This document shows, piece by piece, positions 41,978 through 50,951 of a stretch of DNA of 64,000 nt. The stretch is from Dongia sedimenti. GTDB taxonomy: Bacteria > Pseudomonadota > Alphaproteobacteria > Dongiales > Dongiaceae. The notes below the pieces were generated by a model that saw only the letters and a program-made list of their open reading frames with translations, did no database searches and was not told the DNA's origin. The position numbers were made by a program, and so were the translations under genes. Position 1 is the first letter of the stretch. Each line of letters begins with the position of its first letter. The stretch covers positions 62,001-126,000 of the forward strand of contig JAUYVI010000009.1 in NCBI GenBank assembly GCA_030715195.1, read 5' to 3'.

Positions 41978-42979
41978 ATGATCGGGAAACGATTTAGATC
42001 CGCCGTGCTTTCGCTCGCCCTGGCCGCCGGATTCGGCGCGGCCCCCGCCCTGGCGGACGACCTCAAGGAGCTGAACTTCGGCATCATCTCCACCGAATCT
42101 TCGCAGAACCTGAAGCCGGTCTGGGATCCGTTCCTCGCCGACATGACCAGGAAGCTGGGCATCAAGGTGAACGCGTTCTTCGCCCCGGATTACGCCGGTG
42201 TGATCGAGGGCATGCGCTTCGGCAAGGTCGATGTCGCCTGGTACGGCAACAAGGCCGCGATGGAAGCGGTCGATCGTGCCAACGGCGAGATCTTCGTGCA
42301 GACGGTCGCCGCCGACGGCAGCCCGGGCTACTGGTCGCTGCTGCTGGCGCACAAGGACAATGCCAAGCTGAATTCGGTCGACGACGTGATCAAGCTCGGC
42401 AAGGAACTCACCTTCTCGAACGGCGATCCGAACTCGACCTCGGGCTTCCTGGTGCCGGGGTACTACGTGTTCGGCCTTAACAAGATCGACCCGAAGAGCT
42501 ATTTCAAGCACACGGTCAGCGGCAACCACGAATCCAACGCGCTGGCGGTCGCCAACAAGCAGGTCGATTTCGCGACCGGCAACACCGAGAACATGGCCAA
42601 GCTCGAGAAGAACTTCCCCGAGAAGTTCCAGCAAATCAAGATCATCTGGAAGTCGCCGCTGATCCCCTCGGATCCGATCGTCTGGCGCAAGGATCTGACC
42701 GACGGCGACAAGGCGAAGATCAAGGACTTCTTCATGACCTATGGGGTCAAGGGAACCGATGCCGCCAAGGAAAAGGAAATCCTCGCCGGCCTGCAATGGG
42801 CGCCGTTCAAGGAATCGAACGACGACCAGCTGGTCCCGATCCGCATCCTTTCCCTCTTCAAGACCCGCATGGGCGTCGAGGCCGACACCACCCTGGCCGA
42901 GGCCGACAAGCAGCAGAAGCTGGCGGAGATCGACGCCAAGCTCGACGAGCTGAAGAAGAAGCAGCCGGTCACCAACTGA
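41978..42979 (+). CDS. phnD: Phosphonate-binding periplasmic protein
   Basis: A 333-aa protein with a Sec signal (residues 1-25, AAPALADD cleavage region). [28 protein letters not shown] opens the PhnD fold; [19 protein letters not shown] and [12 protein letters not shown] form the ligand pocket, and [18 protein letters not shown] follows. It binds 2-aminoethylphosphonate or related phosphonates. ATG at 41978 with AAGGAG. Followed by a strong hairpin before phnE. Confidence 0.93.
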   Translation: MIGKRFRSAVLSLALAAGFGAAPALADDLKELNFGIISTESSQNLKPVWDPFLADMTRKLGIKVNAFFAPDYAGVIEGMRFGKVDVAWYGNKAAMEAVDRANGEIFVQTVAADGSPGYWSLLLAHKDNAKLNSVDDVIKLGKELTFSNGDPNSTSGFLVPGYYVFGLNKIDPKSYFKHTVSGNHESNALAVANKQVDFATGNTENMAKLEKNFPEKFQQIKIIWKSPLIPSDPIVWRKDLTDGDKAKIKDFFMTYGVKGTDAAKEKEILAGLQWAPFKESNDDQLVPIRILSLFKTRMGVEADTTLAEADKQQKLAEIDAKLDELKKKQPVTN

Positions 42980-42991
42980 TCGGATCATTCA

Positions 42992-43019
42992 GGGCGCCGG
43001 CGCATTTCCGCCGGCGCCC
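42992..43019 (+). terminator. Hairpin between phnD and phnE
   Basis: A perfect 11-bp GC stem (42992-43002 / 43009-43019), six-base loop, then TTTCC. It is in the same place as the hairpin after the sugar-binding protein at 25988 and probably protects the phnD message or lowers phnE expression. Confidence 0.7.
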
Positions 43020-43044
43020 TTTCCGCATGCGGGAGACACCGACC

Positions 43045-43851
43045 ATGGCGCAGGCCATCGCCGATCCGGCGCCCTCCACGCGTCCGCCGGATGCTCTGCG
43101 CCGCTCGCTCGGCAGCGCGCTGCTCTACGGGCTCGGTTTCGCGATCCTGGTCTGGTCCTACCAGGGGGCGGATATCCGGCCGATGGCGCTGTTCGCCGAT
43201 GCTGGCAACATGGCGACCTTCGCCGCCGAGTTCTTCCCTCCCGATTTTGCGCAGTGGCGCTACTACATCTCCGAGATCCTGATCACGCTTCAGATCGCCG
43301 TCTGGGGCACGTTCCTCGCCATCATCTTCGCCATCCCCTTCGGTCTGATGGCGGCGGAGAACCTGTCGCCGCTCTGGCTGCGTCAGCCGGTGCGGCGCCT
43401 GATGGACTCGTTTCGCGCCATCAACGAGATGGTGTTCGCGATGCTGTTCGTGGTGGCGGTCGGGCTCGGGCCGTTCGCCGGCGTGCTGGCGATCTTCGTC
43501 CACACCACCGGCATCCTGGCGAAGTTGTTCTCCGAGGCCGTGGAGGCGATCGATCCCCGGCCGGTCGAGGGCATCCGGGCCACCGGCGCCAATGTTCTGG
43601 AGGAGATCCTCTACGGCGTCATTCCGCAAGTGATCCCGCTCTGGGTCTCCTATTCGCTTTATCGCTTCGAATCGAACGTGCGCTCGGCGACGGTGGTCGG
43701 GATGGTGGGGGCGGGCGGGATCGGCGTCGTGCTGTGGGAGGTGATCCGCGGCTTCTATTTCGCCCAGACCTGCGCGGTGATGCTGATGATCATCGTCACG
43801 GTGTCGCTGCTCGACATGCTGTCGTCCTGGCTGCGGAGGCGGTTTCTCTAG
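43045..43851 (+). CDS. phnE: Phosphonate ABC transporter permease
   Basis: A 268-aa permease. A first membrane segment (~25-45, [11 protein letters not shown]) and a core of about five more, with the EAA-loop [24 protein letters not shown] and the PhnE-typical [21 protein letters not shown] at 43045 behind GGGAGACACC; an in-frame ATG at 43027 is less well placed. Its stop codon overlaps tail-to-tail with phnN on the other strand (CTAG at 43848-43851). Confidence 0.92.
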   Translation: MAQAIADPAPSTRPPDALRRSLGSALLYGLGFAILVWSYQGADIRPMALFADAGNMATFAAEFFPPDFAQWRYYISEILITLQIAVWGTFLAIIFAIPFGLMAAENLSPLWLRQPVRRLMDSFRAINEMVFAMLFVVAVGLGPFAGVLAIFVHTTGILAKLFSEAVEAIDPRPVEGIRATGANVLEEILYGVIPQVIPLWVSYSLYRFESNVRSATVVGMVGAGGIGVVLWEVIRGFYFAQTCAVMLMIIVTVSLLDMLSSWLRRRFL

Positions 43852-44423
43852 AGGCTGCGCAGCAGCGCGAGGAAGGCTTCGCCGGCCTCGACCAGCGGTC
43901 CGTCATTGGCGATCTCGACGAGATCGCGATGGGCCACCTGTTCGAAGGCCATGGCGCGGCGCACCCGCGCTTCGATCTCCGCCGCCGATTCCCGGCCGCG
44001 ACCTGCCAGGCGCTCGCGCAGCACCGCGGGATCGATGCGGATCAGGACCGGCATCAGGCCGGGGTAACGCGCGGCCGCTTCCGGCAGGTAAGCGCGCGAG
44101 CCGTTGAGCACCGCGTGACGCCCGGCGCCGAGGGAAAGGTCGATCTCCGTCTCGACGCCGTAGCCATGCCCGTTGCCGCGCCAGGCGAGGGCGAAGCGCC
44201 CGGCGATGCAGGCTTGCTCGAAATCCGACGGGCTGATCGGGATATGATCCTCGCCGCCGCTCTCGGCCGGCCGCGTGATGTGCCGCCGGACGAAGACCGG
44301 CGCATCGGGATCGTCGGCCAGGCGCGCGCGAGCATAGGCGATGATGCTGTCCTTGCCCGAGCCGGAGGGGCCGATCACATAGACCAGCCGCCCGCTGCGC
44401 GCGATGCTTGCGGCCGCTCTCAT
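43848..44423 (-). CDS. phnN: Ribose 1,5-bisphosphate phosphokinase
   Basis: A 191-aa P-loop kinase of the PhnN/guanylate kinase group: Walker [18 protein letters not shown] (~16), [15 protein letters not shown], and [13 protein letters not shown] as in PhnN. It converts ribose 1,5-bisphosphate to PRPP at the end of C-P lyase phosphonate degradation. Start overlaps the stop of the DUF1045 gene by 4 bases; last gene of the long minus-strand phn operon. Confidence 0.92.
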   Translation of the reverse strand: MRAAASIARSGRLVYVIGPSGSGKDSIIAYARARLADDPDAPVFVRRHITRPAESGGEDHIPISPSDFEQACIAGRFALAWRGNGHGYGVETEIDLSLGAGRHAVLNGSRAYLPEAAARYPGLMPVLIRIDPAVLRERLAGRGRESAAEIEARVRRAMAFEQVAHRDLVEIANDGPLVEAGEAFLALLRSL

Positions 44424-45115
44424 GAGCCGAAAGAAAAGCGTTCGATCAGGCGGAAGGGCGCCGCACGATCGGGCTGCCGGAACATACAGAGCGCATCGAC
44501 CGCGATCGGTTCGGCCAGCACCGGTTCCAGCAGCGGCGCCAAAGCGGCCTGGAGCGCGTCGCGCGCCGCCGGCTCGGTGACGTCGCCTGTCAGGGTCAGG
44601 TGGAAGCGGAATTCGTCGAGCACGTAAGGATAGCCCCAGCGCGCGAGCAGCTCGGCCTGACGCGGCGTCAGTCCCGTCGCGGCGCGCTTCGCCAAGTCTG
44701 CGGGTTCCGGCGGAGCCCGGAAGTCGTCGAAGGTCTCCACACAGGCGGCGGCGAGCGCATTGAGCGCCGGGACGGGCGAAGCGGGTGCCAGCGCGAGGAA
44801 ACGGCCGATCGTCTTCAGCTTCAGCTCGGGAACGGCAAACTTCGCCTGGCGCGCCGCAAATCGGGCCAGGGACGCGTGCAGCCTCCTGGTATCGTTGCCG
44901 TCCGCCAGCTGGAAAGGCGCCTTCAGCGTGCCATGGAATCCGTAGTGCCGCGGTGCCTCCGTGAGCTCTGCCATGCGATCGGCGGACAGCGTCGCAAGGA
45001 CCGGCTGCGGCAAGGCGCGACCGGTCTCGACATCGCGCCCGAGCCAGGCATCGCCGAAGCGTGCCAGGGCCGTGTCGCGGCGCGGCGCGAAGTAGATCGC
45101 GAAGCGCGCCGTCAT
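44420..45115 (-). CDS. DUF1045 2H-phosphoesterase-like phosphonate protein
   Basis: A 231-aa protein of the 'putative phosphonate metabolism protein' (DUF1045) group. It has the two HxT/S-type motifs of 2H phosphoesterases, FHGTLKAPF (~61) and FHLTLTGDV (~175). No phnP cyclic phosphodiesterase gene is in this cluster, so this protein is a candidate for opening the ribosyl 1,2-cyclic phosphate made by C-P lyase (inference from family context). Overlaps phnN by 4 bases and starts directly after phnM. Confidence 0.85.
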   Translation of the reverse strand: MTARFAIYFAPRRDTALARFGDAWLGRDVETGRALPQPVLATLSADRMAELTEAPRHYGFHGTLKAPFQLADGNDTRRLHASLARFAARQAKFAVPELKLKTIGRFLALAPASPVPALNALAAACVETFDDFRAPPEPADLAKRAATGLTPRQAELLARWGYPYVLDEFRFHLTLTGDVTEPAARDALQAALAPLLEPVLAEPIAVDALCMFRQPDRAAPFRLIERFSFGS

Positions 45116-46252
45116 CTAGGCGACTCGCTCCCCGGCGCGCCAGACCTGGCGCACCACCGGCAGATCGCCGTGCAGCCGCACGCGCACCAGGTCGGCGCGC
45201 TGGCCCGGTGCGATCTCGCCACGGTCGGTGAGACCGATCGCCCGCGCGGGATTGGAAGCCACCACGGCGATGGCGTCGGGCAGGGTCATATGGGCGCGTT
45301 CGTTGAGCAGGAAGGCGGCATGCAGCAGGCTCGCCGGCACATAGTCGGAAGACAGGATGTCGAGCATCCCCGCTTCCGCCAGGGACAGCGCCGAGATGTT
45401 GCCGGAATGCGAGCCGCCGCGCACGACATTGGGGGCGCCCATCACGTTCATCATGCCGTAGCTGCGCGCCCGCTCAGCCGCGGCCAGGGTCGTCGGGAAC
45501 TCGGAGATGGCGATGCCCTCGTCATGGGCCTGGGCGACATGTTCCTCGGTCGTATCGTCATGGCTGGCGAGCGGCACGTCGAGGCCGCGACAGAGATCCA
45601 GGATCTGCCGGCGGTTGACGTCGGAATGCCGCGCCATCTTTTCCTGATAGTCGGCGATCACGGCGGCGAGTTCCTGGTCGTTCCAGCTCTTGTCGCGATG
45701 GAAGCGACGGAAGCTCTCGAGATCGCGCCATTGCCGCTGTCCGGGCGTGTGGTCCATGAGCGAAACCAGGCGCAGCAGTGGATGATCGGCGTGCGGCGCG
45801 AACATCTCGACGACACCGGGATCGGAAATCTCGCAGCGGAGATGAAAGAGGTGGTCGGCGCGCAGCAAGCCGCCGGCCCGCGCCTCACTCACGCTTTCGA
45901 TCGAATCGGCCAGAATGCGCCGCCGCTTGCCGCTGTCGCGGTAGTCGCCGACGCAGATCGCGTCGAGCACCGTCGTGATGCCGGCGCCGATGACCTGGGA
46001 ATCATGGGCCAGCACCGCCGCCATCGCGGAGGGCCATAACGCCCCCGGACGCGGCTCGAAATGCTTCTCCATATTGTCAGTATGGATCTCGACCAGGCCC
46101 GGCACTAGGTAATCGCCTTCGAGATCCTGGCCGGCGGCGGTAGGCCCGGGGCAGAGTTCGACGATCCGGCCCTCGGCGACGCGCACCGCACCCTCGATCA
46201 CGGCGTCGGTCGTGACGATCCGTGCATTGCCGAGAATCACTTCTTCCGTCAT
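45116..46252 (-). CDS. phnM: Alpha-D-ribose 1-methylphosphonate 5-triphosphate diphosphatase
   Basis: A 378-aa amidohydrolase-fold enzyme. LVPGLVEIHTDNMEKHFEPRPG carries the metal-binding His with the PhnM-type TDNxEKH continuation; ASHDDTTEEHV and GAPNVVRGGSHSGN are further conserved blocks. It removes pyrophosphate from the triphosphate intermediate before C-P cleavage. Start ATG at 46252 overlaps the phnL stop. Confidence 0.95.
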   Translation of the reverse strand: MTEEVILGNARIVTTDAVIEGAVRVAEGRIVELCPGPTAAGQDLEGDYLVPGLVEIHTDNMEKHFEPRPGALWPSAMAAVLAHDSQVIGAGITTVLDAICVGDYRDSGKRRRILADSIESVSEARAGGLLRADHLFHLRCEISDPGVVEMFAPHADHPLLRLVSLMDHTPGQRQWRDLESFRRFHRDKSWNDQELAAVIADYQEKMARHSDVNRRQILDLCRGLDVPLASHDDTTEEHVAQAHDEGIAISEFPTTLAAAERARSYGMMNVMGAPNVVRGGSHSGNISALSLAEAGMLDILSSDYVPASLLHAAFLLNERAHMTLPDAIAVVASNPARAIGLTDRGEIAPGQRADLVRVRLHGDLPVVRQVWRAGERVA

Positions 46253-46950
46253 GCCGCCACCTTGAAGGGTGCGATCTCGAACAACCGGTCGCAGACCTGG
46301 GCGCGGATCTCGGCGTCGTGGAAGATGCCGACGATAGCGGTTCCGGCACGCTTGCGCTCGAGGATCAGATCGGCCACCACCGCGCGATTGGCGGCGTCGA
46401 GCGCCGCGGTCGGCTCGTCCAGCAGCAGGATCGGCATCTCGGCGATGAAGCCGCGGGCGATGTTCACCCGCTGCTGCTCGCCGCCGGAGAAGGTCGCGGG
46501 CGCCAGGCCCCAGAGCCGCTCCGGCACATTGAGCCGCGCCAGCATGGCGCCCGCGCGGCTGTGCGCCTCTTCGGCGGCGATGCCGCGCTGGCGCAGCGGC
46601 TCGGCGACGATCTCGAGTGCGGGCACCCGGGGGATCACGCGCAGGAACTGGCTGACATAGCCCATGGTTCGGCGACGCACGTCCAGAATGGCGCGTGGCT
46701 CCGCCCGCGCCATGTCGGCCCAGCCTTTTGCGTGCCGGACGCGGATCGAGCCCGCATCGACCGCGTAATTGGCATAGAGGGCGCGGAGCAGCGTGGACTT
46801 GCCGCAGCCCGAGGGGCCATGCAGCGCCACGCATTCGCCGGCGCGCACGGCGAGGTCGAGATCGCGGAAGACCTCGATCTCCACGCCGCCCTGGGTGTGG
46901 AGGCGGAACCTCTTGGCGAGGCCGCCGACTTCGAGCGCCAGTTCGTTCAT
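46249..46950 (-). CDS. phnL: C-P lyase ABC-type protein PhnL
   Basis: A 233-aa ABC ATPase: HGPSGCGKSTLLRALYANY (Walker A, PhnL-like), MGYVSQFLRVIPRVP, signature FSGGEQQRVNIARGF, LLLDEPTAALD, and FHDAEIR. PhnL associates with PhnK on the C-P lyase core complex and is not a membrane transporter. Overlaps phnK by 4 bases. Confidence 0.93.
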   Translation of the reverse strand: MNELALEVGGLAKRFRLHTQGGVEIEVFRDLDLAVRAGECVALHGPSGCGKSTLLRALYANYAVDAGSIRVRHAKGWADMARAEPRAILDVRRRTMGYVSQFLRVIPRVPALEIVAEPLRQRGIAAEEAHSRAGAMLARLNVPERLWGLAPATFSGGEQQRVNIARGFIAEMPILLLDEPTAALDAANRAVVADLILERKRAGTAIVGIFHDAEIRAQVCDRLFEIAPFKVAA

Positions 46951-47729
46951 GCCTGCAACACCGAGGAAACCAGCAATTGGGTATAGGGGTGCTGCGGATC
47001 GTCGAGCACCTGGTCGGTCAGACCTGCTTCCACCACTTCGCCCTGGCGCATGACCAGCAGCCGGTGCGCCAGCAGCCGCACCACGGCGAGATCGTGGGTC
47101 ACGATGACGACCGAGAGATGCAACTCGCGCACCAGCTCCCGCAGCAGGTCGAGCAGGCGGGCCTGGACCGAGACGTCGAGTCCGCCGGTCGGCTCGTCCA
47201 TGAAGACGATGCGCGGGGCGGTGACGAGGTTGCGGGCGATCTGCAGCCGCTGCTGCATGCCGCCGGAAAAAGCGCGTGGCCGGTCGTCGATCCGGGAAAG
47301 GTCGATCTCGACCCGCCCGAGCCATGCCGAAGCGGCATCGCGGATTTCGCCGTAGTGCCGCGCGCCGACCGCCATCAGCCGCTCGCCGATATTGGCCCCC
47401 GCACTGACGCCCATGCGCAGGCCGTCGCGGGGATTCTGATGCACCAGGCCCCAGTCGGTGCGCATCAGCAGGCGCCGCTCCGCCTCGCGCAGGTCATAGA
47501 TGTCGACCACACCTTCGTGCCGCGTCTGATAGAGCACGCGCCCGGCGTCCGGCCGCAACCGGGCGGAGAGGCAGTTGAGCAGGGTGGTCTTGCCGGATCC
47601 GGATTCGCCGACCACGCCCATGACCTCGCCTGGCCAGAGGTCGAAACTGACATCGCGGCAAGCGGCGCGCGCACCAAAATATCGGGTCAGGCTCTCGACC
47701 CGCAGCAGGGGCTGATCAACGGCGCTCAT
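46947..47729 (-). CDS. phnK: C-P lyase ABC-type protein PhnK
   Basis: A 260-aa ABC ATPase: VVGESGSGKTTLLNCLSARL, WGLVHQNPRDGLRM, FSGGMQQRLQIARNL, IVFMDEPTGGLDVSVQARLLD, VTHDLAVVRLL. It resembles dipeptide-type ATPases, as PhnK does, and docks on PhnGHIJ. Overlaps phnJ by 4 bases. Confidence 0.93.
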   Translation of the reverse strand: MSAVDQPLLRVESLTRYFGARAACRDVSFDLWPGEVMGVVGESGSGKTTLLNCLSARLRPDAGRVLYQTRHEGVVDIYDLREAERRLLMRTDWGLVHQNPRDGLRMGVSAGANIGERLMAVGARHYGEIRDAASAWLGRVEIDLSRIDDRPRAFSGGMQQRLQIARNLVTAPRIVFMDEPTGGLDVSVQARLLDLLRELVRELHLSVVIVTHDLAVVRLLAHRLLVMRQGEVVEAGLTDQVLDDPQHPYTQLLVSSVLQA

Positions 47730-48580
47730 TCCGCCGCCTCCTTGGACCGCGCGGCCTGCCGATCCTGGCAGTAATCGCTGTCGGAACAGACGAACATGCG
47801 GTCGCCGCGGTCGCTGGTGATGATCTCGTCGAGGAAGCTGTCGCCGGCGCCGCAGAGGGCGCAGGATTGATCCCAGCTTTGCACCTCGAAGGGATAGTCG
47901 TCGAAATCGAGACTCTTCACCTTGGTGTAGGGCGGGACGGCGTAGATGCGCTTCTCGCGGCCGGCGCCGAACAGCTGCAAGGCGGGGTTCATGTCCATCT
48001 TCGGATTGTCGAATTTCGGGATCGGCGACGGCCGCATCATGTAGCGGTCGTTGACCTGCACTGGATAGTCGTAGGAGGTGGCGATACGGCCATGGGTCGC
48101 GATGTCCTCGTAGAGGCGCACATGCATGATCCCGTATTCGGAGAGCGCGTGCATCTTCCGTGTCTCGGTCTCGCGCGGCTCCAGCCAGCGCAACGGCTCC
48201 GGGATCGGCACCTGGTAGACCAGGATCTGCCCTTCGTGCAGCGGCTTCTCCGGAATGCGGTGGCGCGTCTGCACGATCGTCGCGTCCTCGGTCCGGGTCG
48301 TGGTCGCGACGCCGGCGGTCTTGGCGAAGAACTTGCGGATCGAGACAGCGTTGGTCGTGTCGTCCGCACCCTGGTCGATCACCTTGAGGACGTCGTCCGG
48401 CCCGATGATCGCCGCGGTCACCTGGATGCCGCCGGTGCCCCAGCCATGCGGCATCGGCATCTCGCGATCGCCGAACGGGACCTGATAGCCGGGAATGGCG
48501 ACGGCCTTCAGGATGGTGCGGCGGAGCATCCGCTTGGTCTGCTCGTCGAGATAGGCGAAGTTGTAGCCGCCGGTGTTCAT
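47726..48580 (-). CDS. phnJ: C-P lyase catalytic subunit (radical SAM)
   Basis: A 284-aa protein. The 4Fe-4S-binding cysteines are in SCALCGAGDSFLDE (~240) and VCSDSDYCQDR (~265), the unusual PhnJ arrangement. PMPHGWGTGGIQVTAA and YGIMHVRLYEDI are conserved. It makes the SAM radical that cuts the C-P bond of ribosyl phosphonate. Start ATG at 48580; overlaps phnI by 4 bases. Confidence 0.96.
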   Translation of the reverse strand: MNTGGYNFAYLDEQTKRMLRRTILKAVAIPGYQVPFGDREMPMPHGWGTGGIQVTAAIIGPDDVLKVIDQGADDTTNAVSIRKFFAKTAGVATTTRTEDATIVQTRHRIPEKPLHEGQILVYQVPIPEPLRWLEPRETETRKMHALSEYGIMHVRLYEDIATHGRIATSYDYPVQVNDRYMMRPSPIPKFDNPKMDMNPALQLFGAGREKRIYAVPPYTKVKSLDFDDYPFEVQSWDQSCALCGAGDSFLDEIITSDRGDRMFVCSDSDYCQDRQAARSKEAAE

Positions 48581-49680
48581 TCCGCCGCCTCCGCTTTCGG
48601 CGCGGCCTCGGCCGCCGCCTTGCGCATCTCGCGCACCATCACCAGCTCGGACTGGAAGTCCACGTAGTGCGGCAGTTTCAGGTGCTGCACGAAGCCAGAG
48701 GCTTCGAGACTGTCGCAATGATAGAGCACGAATTCTTCGTCCTGCGCCGGGCCGACGGCCTCCTCGCCGAGCTCGCGGCAGCGTAGCGCGCGATCGACCA
48801 GCGCCATGGCCATGGCCTTGCGCTCGCCATGGCCGAAGGTGAGGCCGTAGCCGCGGGTGAACTGTGCCGGCTTGGTCTTCGACCCCTTGAAGCTGTTGAC
48901 CATCTGGCACTCGGTCACCTCGATGTCGCCGATCTCGACCGTGAAGGGCAGGTCGTCGGGCTGGATCTCCACCGTGACGTCGCCCATCCGGATCTCGCCA
49001 GCGAAGGGATGGTTGCGGCCGTAGCCGCGCTGCGTCGAGTAGCCGAGCGCCAGCAGGAAGCCCTCGTCGCCGCGGGCCAGCGCCTGCAGCCGCGCATCAC
49101 GCTCCGCCGGAAAGGAGAGCGGGGCGCGCGTGAGGTCGGCGACCGGTGCAGCGTCGTCACCGGGCACTTCACGCTCGAGCAGGCCTTCCTCGCCCAGGAT
49201 CCGCGCGACCGAGGGCAGGGGCCTGGCGGGAGCCGGCTCGCCGGACGGACGCGCCGCGTCGCCCTGCGCCGATGGCTGCGCCAGGTCGAAATCGAGCAGC
49301 CGATGGGTGTAGTCGAAGGTCGGCCCCAGGACCTGCCCGCCGGGAATGTCCTTGAAGGTCGCCGAGATCCGGCGCCGCACCGCCATGCGGTCGGTGTCGA
49401 CCGGCAGGCTGGTTGCGAGGCGGGGCAGGGTGGTGCGGTAGGCACGCAGCAGGAAGATCGCCTCGACCAGATCGCCGCGCGCCTGCTTGATCGCGAGCGC
49501 CGCCAGTTCCCGGTCGTAGAGCGCGCCTTCGCTCATCACGCGCGCCACGCCGAGGCTCAGTTGCTCGGCGATCTGGTCGAGCCCGAGCTCCGGCACCGCG
49601 GGATCGCCGCGGCGCTCCTCGGCGAGCAGCGCATGTGCCGCCTCGATCGCCTTCTCGCCGCCTTTGACGGAAACATACAT
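48577..49680 (-). CDS. phnI: C-P lyase subunit PhnI
   Basis: A 367-aa protein beginning MYVSVKGGEKAIEAAHALL, with GYSTQRGYGRNHPF, ECQMVNSFKG and a late YHCDSLEASGFVQHLKLPHYVDFQ block, all typical PhnI. Together with PhnG, H and J it attaches the phosphonate to the ribose of ATP. The C-terminus has an Ala/Glu-rich tail of ~15 residues. Confidence 0.96.
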   Translation of the reverse strand: MYVSVKGGEKAIEAAHALLAEERRGDPAVPELGLDQIAEQLSLGVARVMSEGALYDRELAALAIKQARGDLVEAIFLLRAYRTTLPRLATSLPVDTDRMAVRRRISATFKDIPGGQVLGPTFDYTHRLLDFDLAQPSAQGDAARPSGEPAPARPLPSVARILGEEGLLEREVPGDDAAPVADLTRAPLSFPAERDARLQALARGDEGFLLALGYSTQRGYGRNHPFAGEIRMGDVTVEIQPDDLPFTVEIGDIEVTECQMVNSFKGSKTKPAQFTRGYGLTFGHGERKAMAMALVDRALRCRELGEEAVGPAQDEEFVLYHCDSLEASGFVQHLKLPHYVDFQSELVMVREMRKAAAEAAPKAEAAE

Positions 49681-49683
49681 GCT

Positions 49684-50292
49684 TCAAGCCTCCTCGGCAT
49701 CGAGGATGACGGTGCGCGGCAGGCCGAGCACGGACCGGCCGGTCACCAGGAACGTGTCGAAGCCGAGCGGGAAGCGCTTCCGGTTCAGCTTGAGCGCGTC
49801 CCAGAACGCATCGGCGATGCCGTCGACCCTGACGTCGATGTGGCCGGAGATGCCGGGTCCGCGCAGCCGCTGGCCTGGACCGGCCTCTAAGTGCTCCACC
49901 TGGATGATCAGGGTTGCAGCCCGTTCCGGATCTTCCGCGTCGCCGAAGTCGATCGCCGAGAGGTCGGGCAGATGGTTGCCGTTGCCGACCAGGACGAAGC
50001 TTGCGGCACCGACCGTCGCGGCAAGCGGCGCGCCGGTGTGGAAGGCGAGGTAGTCGAAGGTCGCCCCGCGCAGATCTTCGGAAAGCGCGACCGGCGTCTC
50101 GAGATCGCACAGTGCCAGGGCCAGCGCCGCCGCGGCGGCACCGAGCGGCGCCGGCGGCTCGGGCAGGCGGTCGAGGGTCTGGATCTGTCCCGGCCGCGCC
50201 AGTGCCTGCAGCGCGGTGCGAAACACCAGTTGCGAGTCGAGCTGCGGATCCTGGAAGCCGGGCGCGAGGTTCTGGAGGGTGATCTGGTTCAT
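49684..50292 (-). CDS. phnH: C-P lyase subunit PhnH
   Basis: A 202-aa protein with LAPGFQDPQLDSQLVFR at the start, LCDLETPVAL, and late FPLGFDTFLVTG and LPRT, matching PhnH. Structural dimer subunit of the core complex. ATG at 50292 overlaps the phnG stop. Confidence 0.93.
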   Translation of the reverse strand: MNQITLQNLAPGFQDPQLDSQLVFRTALQALARPGQIQTLDRLPEPPAPLGAAAAALALALCDLETPVALSEDLRGATFDYLAFHTGAPLAATVGAASFVLVGNGNHLPDLSAIDFGDAEDPERAATLIIQVEHLEAGPGQRLRGPGISGHIDVRVDGIADAFWDALKLNRKRFPLGFDTFLVTGRSVLGLPRTVILDAEEA

Positions 50293-50795
50293 GCCCGGTC
50301 CTCGCCGCGCACCACGGTGAAGAAGTCGACCCGCGTCGGCGCCGAGCGCGCGACTCTCCGGTCGCGCTGCTGCGCCTGCGCACGTGCCAGCGGCTCGATG
50401 ACGAGGCTGAGGATCCGGTCCCGTCGTGCCGGATCCTGCAACAGGGCGTCGAGCAATGCCGCAAGCTCGGCCTGGCGCTGATCGCGCCCGGCGACATAGC
50501 TTGAGCCGACGAAACCGTCCGCGGTCTGTAGCGTGCAACGGGTCATGGTGATCTCGCCGAGATTGAAGGCGCGCCCGGTGCCACCGGCCCGGCCGCGCAC
50601 CATGGCCATGCCGATCTCCGGCCGGCGGATCAGGCGATGGCTCGGCAGCGCGCCGATAGCGCCGCGCAGTGTCGACAGGGCGTCTTCCAGTGCCGCGGCC
50701 GACGCCCGTGCCAGCACCGACATCCAGCGCCGCCGCGCCTGTTGCTCCGGCGGCAAGGTCGGCTCATGCGGGCCGGAAGCGGTCGCGCCTTCCAT
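50289..50795 (-). CDS. phnG: C-P lyase subunit PhnG
   Basis: A 168-aa protein with RRRWMSVLARASAAALED, GMAMVRGRAGGTGRAFNLGE and RCTLQTADGFVGSSYVAGRD, typical PhnG. The ATG at 50795 has GGAAGAG upstream; another in-frame ATG at 50846 lies inside the palindromic PhnF site and is rejected. First gene of the minus-strand operon phnG-H-I-J-K-L-M, DUF1045, phnN. Confidence 0.93.
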   Translation of the reverse strand: MEGATASGPHEPTLPPEQQARRRWMSVLARASAAALEDALSTLRGAIGALPSHRLIRRPEIGMAMVRGRAGGTGRAFNLGEITMTRCTLQTADGFVGSSYVAGRDQRQAELAALLDALLQDPARRDRILSLVIEPLARAQAQQRDRRVARSAPTRVDFFTVVRGEDRA

Positions 50796-50835
50796 CTGTT
50801 CATCTCTTCCAGGGTCGTTGGACAAGCGATTAATT

Positions 50836-50845
50836 TGTCTAGACA
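50836..50845. promoter_or_regulatory. PhnF operator palindrome
   Basis: TGTCTAGACA, a perfect 10-base palindrome in the phnG-phnF divergent region (50796-50951), in the style of HutC/GntR-family operators with a TAGA/TCTA centre. It would let PhnF repress both phnG and itself. Confidence 0.65.
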
Positions 50846-50951
50846 TCTATATCCACGTAAGCTAGTGAAGGGGCCGCGCGGCTGTCAAAGGTCGATTTTT
50901 GATCCTTTTGTGAAAGCCGACGTTGTCGTGCGAGACGGAGGTGGCTGCCCG

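Noticed and set aside
50796-50846. ATG at 50846 as start of phnG
   Set aside because: It is the base next to the PhnF palindrome; the ATG at 50795 has a ribosome binding site and fits PhnG length.
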